DNA of 39,315 nt from Candidatus Saccharimonadota bacterium. Its GTDB lineage: Bacteria > Patescibacteriota > Saccharimonadia > Saccharimonadales > UBA10212. The stretch covers positions 1 to 39,315 of the forward strand of contig JACPKG010000012.1 of the NCBI GenBank assembly GCA_016187175.1, given 5' to 3'. This document shows positions 23,964 through 31,214 of the stretch, piece after piece (position 1 is the first letter of the stretch; each line of letters starts with the position of its first letter). The position numbers and the translations under genes were made by a program. Below the pieces are notes generated by a model. The model did no database searches, was not told the origin of the DNA, and was given only the letters and a program-made list of their open reading frames with translations.

Positions 23964-23992
23964 TTGACTCTGGTAGTCTAATTTCCTACTAT
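23964..23992 (+). promoter_or_regulatory. Promoter of the 192-aa gene (decides its start)
   Basis: TTGACT (23964-23969), 17-bp spacer, TACTAT (23987-23992). The -10 covers the first in-frame ATG (23991), so the transcript, starting near 24000, must use the ATG at 24012, which has AAAGGA 7 nt upstream. Confidence 0.6.
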
Positions 23993-24011
23993 GCCACTAA
24001 AGGATTCATCT

Positions 24012-24590
24012 ATGGCAACAAGTGCCGAGCTATCTCGTGCTCCAGAAATGGTCACGCCCCAAGATCTCTACAACATTATGGTGGTCCTTGTTGATAGGTT
24101 CAAGCCAGAGCATGATACAAGACCAACATTTGATGGACGCAGAACAGTATCTACGGAATATTTAACGGATAGCATAGATGCCGCTAAAGTTGCTGATCGA
24201 ACAATTTTTAGGCTAGGAGTTGAGATCCATTCTGACCCAGAAAATTCAAGCAACGTAAAAGTTCTTCCCAGACAGCTCTTTTGGCCAGTTGGCATATATA
24301 AAAAAGGCGCACCGTCAGAATATTATTATCTTCATTTTGAAGGCAACAACGGTCACGCCAGCAAGATGACATTGCCCACAGACTTAGATATTGCCGCCAG
24401 AAATAATCTTATAAAAGAACTATATGATATGTTTAGTAACCCAAACCTGGTTACTGTAAATGAAGCAAAAAGGCAAGAAAAAGAAGCCGCAGATGCTCGG
24501 CGAAGTTGGGCCGGCCGCAAAACCGCAGGTCTATTAGGGAGTGCGCGGGGGATCGGACGAGGATTGGAGCGAATGCTTAGCGGGCTTTAA
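24012..24590 (+). CDS. Hypothetical protein, 192 aa
   Basis: No family recognised. The first 150 residues look like a compact alpha/beta domain (DLYNIMVVLVDRFKP, EYYYLHFEGNNG). The C-terminus is basic, with a Lys/Glu/Ala helix and a Gly/Arg-rich tail (GSARGIGRGLERML). The start at 24012 is set by promoter position and ribosome binding site. It converges on rnj with a 9-bp gap. Confidence 0.65.
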   Translation: MATSAELSRAPEMVTPQDLYNIMVVLVDRFKPEHDTRPTFDGRRTVSTEYLTDSIDAAKVADRTIFRLGVEIHSDPENSSNVKVLPRQLFWPVGIYKKGAPSEYYYLHFEGNNGHASKMTLPTDLDIAARNNLIKELYDMFSNPNLVTVNEAKRQEKEAADARRSWAGRKTAGLLGSARGIGRGLERMLSGL

Positions 24591-24599
24591 GTTCAAGAC

Positions 24600-26672
24600 C
24601 TAATCTACCCGGGCGTCTTGGTTTAGTAACCGTTGGCGCATTTGGGCAAAGCGGCGCTGCTGCTCCAAGGCGATTTCTTCCGGCGTCTTGGGTCGTTCGC
24701 CGTTGGCACCAGGTCTATGTAGTTCATTGCCAGCCTTTTCGGCCCGGCCGCCAATAACATTAACAACCGGAATGACAATTGGGCTACGCTGGGTTTGTTC
24801 GTAAAGAAAGTGCGTAACATAGTCTTTTAACTCGGCTTTAAAGCGGTCCAAATCAACCCGTTTGAAGCGTTGTGTCACGGCCCGGCGTAATTCGGCGCGA
24901 AAGGCGTTCATCAACTCTTCGTTTTCTTTCATATAGATGAAGCCGCGGCTGATGATGTCTGGGCTAGTTAGCAGTTGACCAGTCTTTTTATCGATTGTTA
25001 GCACCACGGCTACCATGCCCTCTTCGGCCAGTAGCACGCGGTCCTTGACCACGATGGTACTAACAATGGCGCCGGTCTGGTCCACCAAAATTGTGCCGTG
25101 CGGCACTTCTCCGGTTAACTCCATCTTATCTTTTGTGAAAGTGATTATTTGGCCGTTTTCAGCATTGACCATGTTTGCACGGGGCACTCCTTCCTCTAGG
25201 GCGATATCCACGTGGTACTTCTTGGCTGTGTAGTCGCCATAAATCGGCACGAAGAACTTAGGTTTGATCAGTTTAATCATGTCACGGTATTCCTCGATAC
25301 TTCCATGACCGGAAACATGCAGTGGGCCGCCATGGTCCAGTTCGTAGGTTTCGTGACGGTAAACATGCACGCCCTTACGCAAAAAGTCATCGACCATGCT
25401 GCGAATAAGTGCGTCGTTGCCAGTGTATGGGATAGCCATACTGGACAAGATAACTGAATCTTGCTCCTTCAGCGAGATGTGTTTGTGGTCGCCCATAGCC
25501 ATACGCTGTAGTGCTGAATTTGGCTCGCCTTGGCCACCGGTGCAGACAATCACAACTTCGTTATCTTTGAGGTTGGGCACTGAAGCAATTGGCACAAAGG
25601 TACCTTTGGGAATCTTCATAAAGCCGTTTCTAACAGCCATTTCCATGGTGCTGATCATGCTGCGGCCGTCGAGTGCTATCTTACGCCCGTGGTGAACAGC
25701 AGCGTTCACTATCATCTGAACGCGGTTGACATTGGTTGAAAAAATGGCCACAAAGATGCGGCCCGGGGCCCGGTCCATAATGTCTATATAGCTCTTTTCA
25801 ATGGTACTCTCGCTTGGTGTGCGACCCAAACGCTCGGTAGTTGTGCTTTCGCTCATCAGCACCAGCACCCCACCTTTGGTCAGTTCTTCCAAGCGGGCGA
25901 TATCCGTCCTTTCATGATCCAAAGGGTTAGGGTCAAGACGAAAATCGCCGGTATTAATTAAGCGACCAATCGGAGTATCAATTACCACCATGGTACTGCC
26001 TGGAATAGAATGCGTTACACGAACCAACTCAACATAAAATTCACCAATTTTCAACCGTTCGTGCGTAGTTTCGTTCATGATTACGGTCTGCAATTGAAAG
26101 CCATCAGGCATTGGCAGGCTAAAGTTTTGGAAAATTTCTTCCACGCGGCCAATTGTAAAGCGGCCGCCGTAAACCGGTACGTTATATTTTGGCAAGATAT
26201 GCGGCAGACCGCCCATATGATCGAGGTGGCCGTGGGTTATGACAAAGGCGCGCAGCTTGTTTTTAATCTGGTCGAGGTAAGTCGTATCGGCAATTCCATA
26301 GTTAATGCCTGGTAAGTCAACCCCCAAGTCATTACCGCAATCGATAACAATTGCGTCATTTTGGTACTCAATAACCATCATATTTTTTGACCCGCCACCG
26401 TCCATGCCGCCAAGGCCGATAATTTTCAGCCGGGGGCTATCATCAATTAAATTGGCGCGCCGTCCTGTACCAGACGGTTCAAGGCGCCGCGGACGGGCTG
26501 CTTGTTTGGTTACGCCAGGCGCCGTCTGATGCCTGGCTGCCGCATCCAGATATTGGCTAGCCACCCGGTTAGCGTCGCTGACAGCCTGTCTCTGAGCCCG
26601 CATCGCCGCTCCCCGGCTCGACCTTCGAGCCGGGGGTCTTTGTTTACTAGGCTGATTTGGTTTTTTATCCAT
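24600..26672 (-). CDS. rnj: Ribonuclease J
   Basis: 690 aa. After an 80-residue Arg/Ala/Gln-rich extension comes the metallo-beta-lactamase fold: LKIIGLGGMDGGGSKNMMVIEY, metal motif THGHLDHMGGLPHIL, VTHSIPGSTMVVIDTPIGRLINTGDFRLDP, and the beta-CASP part with VIVCTGGQGEPNSAL and ELDHGGPLHVSGHGS. The C-terminal domain (about 580-660) supports dimerisation. RNase J is the main 5'-exonuclease/endonuclease of mRNA decay where RNase E is absent. The ATG at 26672 has AAGGAG 6 nt upstream, so the extension is translated; part of it is encoded by a perfect 11-bp palindrome (26611-26635). Confidence 0.95.
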   Translation of the reverse strand: MDKKPNQPSKQRPPARRSSRGAAMRAQRQAVSDANRVASQYLDAAARHQTAPGVTKQAARPRRLEPSGTGRRANLIDDSPRLKIIGLGGMDGGGSKNMMVIEYQNDAIVIDCGNDLGVDLPGINYGIADTTYLDQIKNKLRAFVITHGHLDHMGGLPHILPKYNVPVYGGRFTIGRVEEIFQNFSLPMPDGFQLQTVIMNETTHERLKIGEFYVELVRVTHSIPGSTMVVIDTPIGRLINTGDFRLDPNPLDHERTDIARLEELTKGGVLVLMSESTTTERLGRTPSESTIEKSYIDIMDRAPGRIFVAIFSTNVNRVQMIVNAAVHHGRKIALDGRSMISTMEMAVRNGFMKIPKGTFVPIASVPNLKDNEVVIVCTGGQGEPNSALQRMAMGDHKHISLKEQDSVILSSMAIPYTGNDALIRSMVDDFLRKGVHVYRHETYELDHGGPLHVSGHGSIEEYRDMIKLIKPKFFVPIYGDYTAKKYHVDIALEEGVPRANMVNAENGQIITFTKDKMELTGEVPHGTILVDQTGAIVSTIVVKDRVLLAEEGMVAVVLTIDKKTGQLLTSPDIISRGFIYMKENEELMNAFRAELRRAVTQRFKRVDLDRFKAELKDYVTHFLYEQTQRSPIVIPVVNVIGGRAEKAGNELHRPGANGERPKTPEEIALEQQRRFAQMRQRLLNQDARVD
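26611..26635. repeat. Perfect 11-bp palindrome in the rnj N-terminal extension
   Basis: Arms CCCCGGCTCGA (26611-26621) and TCGAGCCGGGG (26625-26635) enclose cct. It is in frame and encodes PPARRSSRG in the disordered tail of RNase J. Confidence 0.8.
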
Positions 26673-26681
26673 TTAATCTCC

Positions 26682-27317
26682 TTATGTGAAGAGGTCTGTT
26701 CTTTTGCTTTTTCCAAGGACAGACCTCACTTTAACTTCTTGGTTAATCTTTTTTAAAATTGCAGGAATCCGCATGAAGTCGTTAACGAGTGTTTGGCGCA
26801 GGCCGTTGTCATATAGCGCCGCCGCCGGATGAAATAGTGGCAAATACACCTGCCCTTTATATCTTTTGGGCTGTCCGTGGCACTGGCTAATTTGCGGTCC
26901 TGCCAAGAAGCACTCCATGCTGTGCCGGCCCAGTGTCACGATAAGCTTGGGCCTGATAACTTCTATCTGCCGGTGTAAGAATGGCAAAAAGGCGGCTTTT
27001 TCGGAAGGTAGGGGGTCGCGGTTATTCGGTGGGCGATATTTAACGATGTTGGTTATATAAACGTCCTGCCTTTTTAATTCGATCATGGCCAACATTTCGT
27101 CCAAGAATCGGCCGGCCGCGCCGACAAATGGCAGCCCTTGCTCGTCTTCATTTTTGCCTGGCGCCTCGCCAATAAAAACTAAATCTGCGTCTGGATTCCC
27201 TTCGCCAAAAACTAGCTGAGTTGCGCCGACAGCTAGATCGGGACAAACGTTTTGTTTCACAATGTCAGCCTTAATTTCTTCTAACCCTTGTCGCTTAGAG
27301 GAATTACCCGTTTTCAT
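26682..27317 (-). CDS. Family 4-type uracil-DNA glycosylase lacking the Fe-S cysteines
   Basis: 211 aa. The family 4/5 motif 1 is [29 protein letters not shown], followed by [24 protein letters not shown], and motif 2 [12 protein letters not shown]. The enzyme removes uracil from DNA. Family 4 normally holds a [4Fe-4S] cluster with four Cys. Here only one N-terminal Cys remains (NVCPDL), and the pair expected in VKCRPP...AAC is Tyr and Phe. The last 14 residues ([15 protein letters not shown] region) are encoded by palindromic element copy 2. The gene ends 9 bp before the rnj start, on the same strand. Confidence 0.88.
   Translation of the reverse strand: MKTGNSSKRQGLEEIKADIVKQNVCPDLAVGATQLVFGEGNPDADLVFIGEAPGKNEDEQGLPFVGAAGRFLDEMLAMIELKRQDVYITNIVKYRPPNNRDPLPSEKAAFLPFLHRQIEVIRPKLIVTLGRHSMECFLAGPQISQCHGQPKRYKGQVYLPLFHPAAALYDNGLRQTLVNDFMRIPAILKKINQEVKVRSVLGKSKRTDLFT
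26691..26727. repeat. Palindromic element family II, copy 2 (UDG 3' end / rnj leader)
   Basis: Arms GAGGTCTGTTCTT (26691-26703) and AAGGACAGACCTC (26715-26727) pair over 13 bp with one G-T. The loop is 11 nt; the inner hairpin of copies 1 and 3 is missing. It lies in frame at the UDG C-terminus and 19 bp upstream of the rnj ATG. Confidence 0.7.
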
Positions 27318-27338
27318 TTGCCTGTTGCCTATGAGTGG

Positions 27339-27551
27339 TCATTTACCCTTTACCAGTACCAGTTTTTCGACCTTTTTTGATGATGCGTCTTGCGCTTCGG
27401 CATAATTTGCCCCGATAGCCGTAATTGATCGAATAAGCTGATCACCTACGGATCGCGGGATATTCCTTTGCTGCTCGGTGTATTTAATAACACGTTCACT
27501 AAGTTCAAGCATTTGTTCTAGTATTTCGTTGCTCTTGCGCTTATTATCCAT
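27339..27551 (-). pseudogene. Truncated four-helix bundle (S23-like) gene
   Basis: 70 aa. The first 60 residues match the family (RKSNEILEQMLELSERVIKY, SVGDQLIRSITAIGANYAEAQDASSKK). The expected continuation, a long third and fourth helix of about 50 residues, is absent. After ASSKK the frame runs into short GGTAAA-like repeat DNA and stops. About half of the bundle is lost, so it is probably a pseudogene or a shortened helper. Confidence 0.7.
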
Positions 27552-27607
27552 AACTGTTAATTGATAACCGATAATTCATTGATAACTGATAAGTGGTAAT
27601 TGATCAT
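27552..27607. repeat. Degenerate GATAACT-type repeats
   Basis: The gap holds units such as ATTGATAAC, CGATAATTC, ATTGATAACTGATAA and GTGGTAATTGATCA. On the minus strand it shares AAATGATCAATTA and CAATGAATTATC with the array between pilT and pilC. Confidence 0.7.
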
Positions 27608-27807
27608 TTAGGAAAAATGGAGTGTGTCAGCCAAGCAGTTTGTTTGATGGCCCAAATGAAGAAAAGGATCGCCAGCGCATATTCGATTAGACTGCCCGAA
27701 TCAATGGCCAAGCTGGCAAAACCGTAGGCAATACCTAAAAAGAGTACAGCCAGTACTGCTCTAACCCACCGTCTGTTTAGCAGTTTTTGCTCCTCGTTCT
27801 TAATCAT
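27604..27807 (-). CDS. Small two-helix membrane protein downstream of pnp
   Basis: 67 aa from the ATG at 27807, which overlaps the pnp stop by 8 bp; a start at 27870 would overlap pnp by about 70 bp. The N-terminus is charged (KNEEQKLLNRRWVR), followed by two hydrophobic segments (AVLAVLFLGIAYGFASLAI and YALAILFFIWAIKQTAWL). Translational coupling to pnp is likely. Function unknown. Confidence 0.65.
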   Translation of the reverse strand: MIKNEEQKLLNRRWVRAVLAVLFLGIAYGFASLAIDSGSLIEYALAILFFIWAIKQTAWLTHSIFPK

Positions 27808-30013
27808 TCTTTTTGTCCAATTCTCGTGCTGCCGCTCGCATTGACAGCTGCAGGCGGCCGCGGTCATCAATAGCCACCAATTGAACTGTTACTCGGTCGC
27901 CCTCTTTCACAACATCGCTCGGCTTTTCGACTCGTTCTTCACGCATCTCACTAACGTGTACCAAACCCTCCTTGCCTGGCAAAATCTCCACGAAGGCACC
28001 AAAGTCCAATACGCTTACCACTCGGCAGTTTTCGTAAATCTTGCCCACTTCCGGCTCGGCAGTAATAGACTCTATCCATTGACGCGCTGCGTCAATGGAT
28101 TTTTTATCCGGGCTGGCAATCATCACCATGCCATCATCCTTAATATCGATCTCGGCGCCGGTTTCGGCAGTAATTTTTTGGATAGTTTCGCCGCCCTTGC
28201 CTATGACTTCACGGATTTTATCGGGGCTAATCATTATCGTTTCAACACGCGGCGCATACGGGCTCAGCTCCTTCCTCGGTTCTGGCAAGATAGAGCGCAT
28301 GTGGGCCAATATCTCGGCGCGGCCGCTTTTGCTCTGCTTCAACGCCTCAGCCAGGATTGCTATCGGTAGACCGTGTACTTTAATGTCCATTTGCAGCGCT
28401 GTAATACCAGCCGGCGTGCCGGTAATTTTGAGGTCCATATCGCCGGCAAAATCTTCAGCGTCGGCAATATCACTCAAAATTACATACTTTGCCGCCTGCC
28501 CCGAGCCTGTCGCCCTTCGAGCTTCCTCAGGGCGACCCTGAGCACCAGTCGAATGGGTCGAGGGGTTGGTTATCAACCCCATAGCGATTCCGCTAACCGG
28601 CGCCTGCAGAGCCACTCCGGCATCCATCAGTGCCAGGCAGCTTGCGCAGGTTGCCGCCATGGACGTACTCCCGTTCTGGCTCATAATTTCAGTCACGGAG
28701 CGGATTGTATACGGAAAATCAGCTTCGCTTGGCAATACAGGTAACAGCGCCCGCTCGGCTAAATATCCATGGCCGATTTCGCGGCGGCCGGGGCTAGCTA
28801 AACGCCGAACTTCGCCAACCGTGTAGCCAGGCGCGTTGTAATGGTGCATATAACGCCGCTCGCCTTCGCGCTCCATAGTATCTACCATTTGGGCGTAGCT
28901 TAGCGGTGCCAGAGTCACAATGTTCAGAGCTTGGGTTACGCCCCGTGTAAATAAGCTGCTGCCATGCGCCCGTGGCAAAAAACCAACTTCGCTACTTAGC
29001 GGACGTATTTCCATCATTTTTCGGCCGTCGGGACGAATACCTTCGTTTAAAATGCCCTCTCGTACATCATTGTGGACAGCCACTTGGAAAGCTTCATCGT
29101 AATCGGCCGCTTTGGCCATAAATTCTTCTTCGCCTAACTCCCCAGTAAAGTTTTCGTGCATCTTCACCCGCAGTTCGTTAACTAAGTCGTTACGTTCCGG
29201 ATAGGGCGCGCGCAAGCCAGCGCCCAGTTTGCCTTTTAGCCACGCGTCAACGCTTTTTTGGATATCTTCGTCAGGCAAAATCAGTTCATACTCCTGGGGT
29301 CTGATGTCAACCTTCTGGACAAGTTCATTCTGCAGGTCGATTGCCGGTTGGATAATCTTATGCGCATAGGCTAACGCCTCAGTAATTACGTCTTCACTGA
29401 CCTCGCGAGCCCCGGCTTCTACCATCATGATAGCGTCTTTGGTGCCGGCGACCACTAAATCAAGGTCGCCCTGTTCCAACTGCTCAACGCTGGCAAAAGC
29501 TTGTGGCTTACCGTCAACCAAGCCAACCCGAACGCCAGCTACCGGACCTTTAAAGGGCACGCCGGTTAGCATAAAAGCAGCACTCATAGCAATCATGGCG
29601 ATAGCGTCTGGCCTAAAGTCTGGATCTAGGCTCAATACCGTGGCTACACCCTGCACCTCGTGTCGATAACCTTTAGGCCACAGCGGGCGGATGGGTCTGT
29701 CTATTAAACGGCCGATCAAAACAGCTTCGTCACTAGGTCGGCCTTCTCTTTTTATAAAGCGGCTACCACTGATCTTACCAGCCGCATAAAATTTTTCTTC
29801 ATAGTCTATACTCAGCGGGAAATAATCCAGCCCTGAGATAGTCTCAGGGCTCACCATAGCGGTGCCTAGAACTACTGTATCGCCGTAACGCGCCACCACT
29901 GAAGCCGAGGTCCTAAAGCCTACCCGGTTTATTTCTAAACTTAATTCGCGACCAGCGAAAGGGCCTGTTACTTGAATTATTTTTTTACCGAACGGGTTAA
30001 TGGTTCCTGCCAT
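27800..30013 (-). CDS. pnp: Polynucleotide phosphorylase
   Basis: 737 aa. Two RNase PH domains (LEINRVGFRTSASVVARYGDTVVLGTAM; ...RPDGRKMMEIRPLSSEVGFLPRAHGSSLFTRGVTQALNIV) flank the helical domain. A KH domain (ISPDKIREVIGKGGETIQKITAETGAEIDI) and an S1 domain (YENCRVVSVLDFGAFVEILPGKEGLVHVSEM) follow. It degrades RNA 3' to 5' using phosphate. In the second core domain, between AMGLIT and AAKYVILSDI, about 22 extra residues (NPSTHSTGAQGRPEEARRAT...) are encoded by a CCCTGAG/TCGAAGGG-type palindrome (28513-28557). The leader contains palindromic element copy 3. Confidence 0.96.
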   Translation of the reverse strand: MAGTINPFGKKIIQVTGPFAGRELSLEINRVGFRTSASVVARYGDTVVLGTAMVSPETISGLDYFPLSIDYEEKFYAAGKISGSRFIKREGRPSDEAVLIGRLIDRPIRPLWPKGYRHEVQGVATVLSLDPDFRPDAIAMIAMSAAFMLTGVPFKGPVAGVRVGLVDGKPQAFASVEQLEQGDLDLVVAGTKDAIMMVEAGAREVSEDVITEALAYAHKIIQPAIDLQNELVQKVDIRPQEYELILPDEDIQKSVDAWLKGKLGAGLRAPYPERNDLVNELRVKMHENFTGELGEEEFMAKAADYDEAFQVAVHNDVREGILNEGIRPDGRKMMEIRPLSSEVGFLPRAHGSSLFTRGVTQALNIVTLAPLSYAQMVDTMEREGERRYMHHYNAPGYTVGEVRRLASPGRREIGHGYLAERALLPVLPSEADFPYTIRSVTEIMSQNGSTSMAATCASCLALMDAGVALQAPVSGIAMGLITNPSTHSTGAQGRPEEARRATGSGQAAKYVILSDIADAEDFAGDMDLKITGTPAGITALQMDIKVHGLPIAILAEALKQSKSGRAEILAHMRSILPEPRKELSPYAPRVETIMISPDKIREVIGKGGETIQKITAETGAEIDIKDDGMVMIASPDKKSIDAARQWIESITAEPEVGKIYENCRVVSVLDFGAFVEILPGKEGLVHVSEMREERVEKPSDVVKEGDRVTVQLVAIDDRGRLQLSMRAAARELDKKND
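28513..28557. repeat. REP-like palindrome inserted in frame in pnp
   Basis: Nested arms CCCTTCGA...TCGAATGGG and TCAGGG-cga-CCCTGA form an imperfect 45-bp dyad. It codes for a surface loop absent from ordinary PNPases. Confidence 0.7.
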
Positions 30014-30100
30014 TATTTTTGTTCACCTTTCTCGAGTGAAGGGGTTCAACCGATCCGCTTTTGGCGGACAAGCTGTGCTCCGTCACCCGACTATCGCTGG

Positions 30101-30183
30101 CGAGGTCTGGCCTTGCAAAAAGACGGGTAAAATCTGGTGATTTTACATAAAAATCACTTTGCTTTTTGCAAGGCCAGACCTCG
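30101..30183. repeat. Palindromic element family II, copy 3 (pnp leader)
   Basis: The arms 30101-30122 and 30162-30183 are perfectly complementary over 22 bp (GAGGTCTGGCCTTGCAAAAA core). An inner hairpin GTAAAATC-tggt-GATTTTAC (30127-30146) is also perfect. Read as RNA on the minus strand it would be a long double-stranded leader 88 nt before the pnp start, a possible RNase III substrate. Confidence 0.8.
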
Positions 30184-30265
30184 ATTGTTAAGTTAATGAT
30201 CCTAGAATTTAGGTTCTAGATTTTGGATATTAGTTTTGGCTAACGTCCAATGTCTAATCTCTAAC
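30184..30265. repeat. Degenerate repeat between rpsO and pnp
   Basis: On the minus strand, GACGTTAGA-GATTAGACATTG-GACGTTAG runs from the rpsO stop codon, followed by the small dyad CTAGAA-TTTAGG-TTCTAG. The TAG stop of rpsO is itself part of the first unit. Confidence 0.6.
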
Positions 30266-30527
30266 GTCTGATCCCGAGTTTTTTAATAAGTTCTAAGTAC
30301 GCGTCACTACTGCCTTCGGCGATGTATTTAAGGTGTCTTTTGCGTTTGCCAACCAGCTGCAGCAGGGCGCGGCGAGCAGCGTGATCATGCTTATTTTTCT
30401 TCAAATGATCTGTCAGTTCGGTAATCCGGGCCGTCATAATACCAACCTGCACAGCAGGCGAACCGGTATCCGTCTTGTGCGAGGCCAGATCTGAAGTAAT
30501 CTGAGCCTTCTTCTCACTAGATATCAT
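30261..30527 (-). CDS. rpsO: Small ribosomal subunit protein uS15
   Basis: 88 aa, standard length. The family core is clear: KTDTGSPAVQVGIMTARITELTDHLKKNKHDHAARRALLQLVGKRKRHLKYI. uS15 nucleates the 30S platform. It lies upstream of pnp as in many bacteria, here separated by 247 bp of repeats. The promoter -10 is only 10 nt before the ATG, so there is no room for the usual autoregulatory leader, and no Shine-Dalgarno is seen. Confidence 0.96.
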   Translation of the reverse strand: MISSEKKAQITSDLASHKTDTGSPAVQVGIMTARITELTDHLKKNKHDHAARRALLQLVGKRKRHLKYIAEGSSDAYLELIKKLGIRR

Positions 30528-30537
30528 TCTTGGCTAG

Positions 30538-30566
30538 ATACTAGCATATCAGAGGTAATTTGGCAA
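30538..30566 (-). promoter_or_regulatory. rpsO promoter (leaderless configuration)
   Basis: Minus strand: TTGCCA (30561-30566), 17-bp spacer, extended -10 TGC-TAGTAT (-10 at 30538-30543). Ten bases separate the -10 from the rpsO ATG, predicting a leader of 2-4 nt. Confidence 0.65.
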
Positions 30567-30579
30567 CACATTTTCTCAA

Positions 30580-31152
30580 CTACCTGCTTTTTAGCAGTCG
30601 ATTCAGCCAGCCAATTTTGGGGCCGCTTTTAACTCGGAATTTTGACAAAGTACTTTGGAATTTTTCCCAATCATCTATTGAAACCGCTTCCATAAGCCCA
30701 GATCTCTTTTCTTCGGCCACTTTGCTTAAATCATTTATTATTCCTTCAGTCAATGAACTGCCTATCCATTCTCCAAAGGCGTCATTATATTCAGATTCAT
30801 CTGAATAATCACTGGGGTTAGGCGCTTCATCCCATTTAAAGGGGCTGACAGATGCGTACGTCCAAGTTGATAGTTTTGATATTTCAGGAAAGTATTCGAA
30901 GAAATTAGTGATTACCTGAGAACCATTGTTACTAGTAACCCTTAGGTGAATTCTTCTCTTGTCATCTGGAGTAAAACCAAGAACTAGATTAGCTTCGTCC
31001 TTTCCAACAGTGCCCTCAGTCTGTCTGATATTATGAACTCTACCCCCAGGCGGACCATCAATTATCCTCGAATGTGTGAGGATTCTCTCGATATGGCGAT
31101 CAATATTACCCTGAAAGGGGTTATGCTCATTAAGACGGGGTTGCTCACTCAT
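30580..31152 (-). CDS. Hypothetical protein, 190 aa
   Basis: No family recognised. The protein is soluble, acidic in the middle (NPSDYSDESEYNDAFGEWIG), and basic at the C-terminus (VKSGPKIGWLNRLLKSR). A strand-rich section (ANLVLGFTPDDKRRIHLRVTSNNG) lies near residue 65. It is between truB and rpsO on the same strand. Confidence 0.65.
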   Translation of the reverse strand: MSEQPRLNEHNPFQGNIDRHIERILTHSRIIDGPPGGRVHNIRQTEGTVGKDEANLVLGFTPDDKRRIHLRVTSNNGSQVITNFFEYFPEISKLSTWTYASVSPFKWDEAPNPSDYSDESEYNDAFGEWIGSSLTEGIINDLSKVAEEKRSGLMEAVSIDDWEKFQSTLSKFRVKSGPKIGWLNRLLKSR

Positions 31153-31214
31153 AGCTTAATTTTTTTGTTTTTTAATTTAGAGCGATCATTTAACATTAAT
31201 ACATACCACACTTA

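Noticed and set aside
24623-26529. Several plus- and minus-strand ORFs of 60-100 aa overlapping rnj
   Set aside because: They are frame shadows of the RNase J gene with no ribosome binding sites or domain motifs.
30041-30060. tRNA T-arm (GGTTCAACCGATCC)
   Set aside because: No matching acceptor, D or anticodon arms can be drawn around it.
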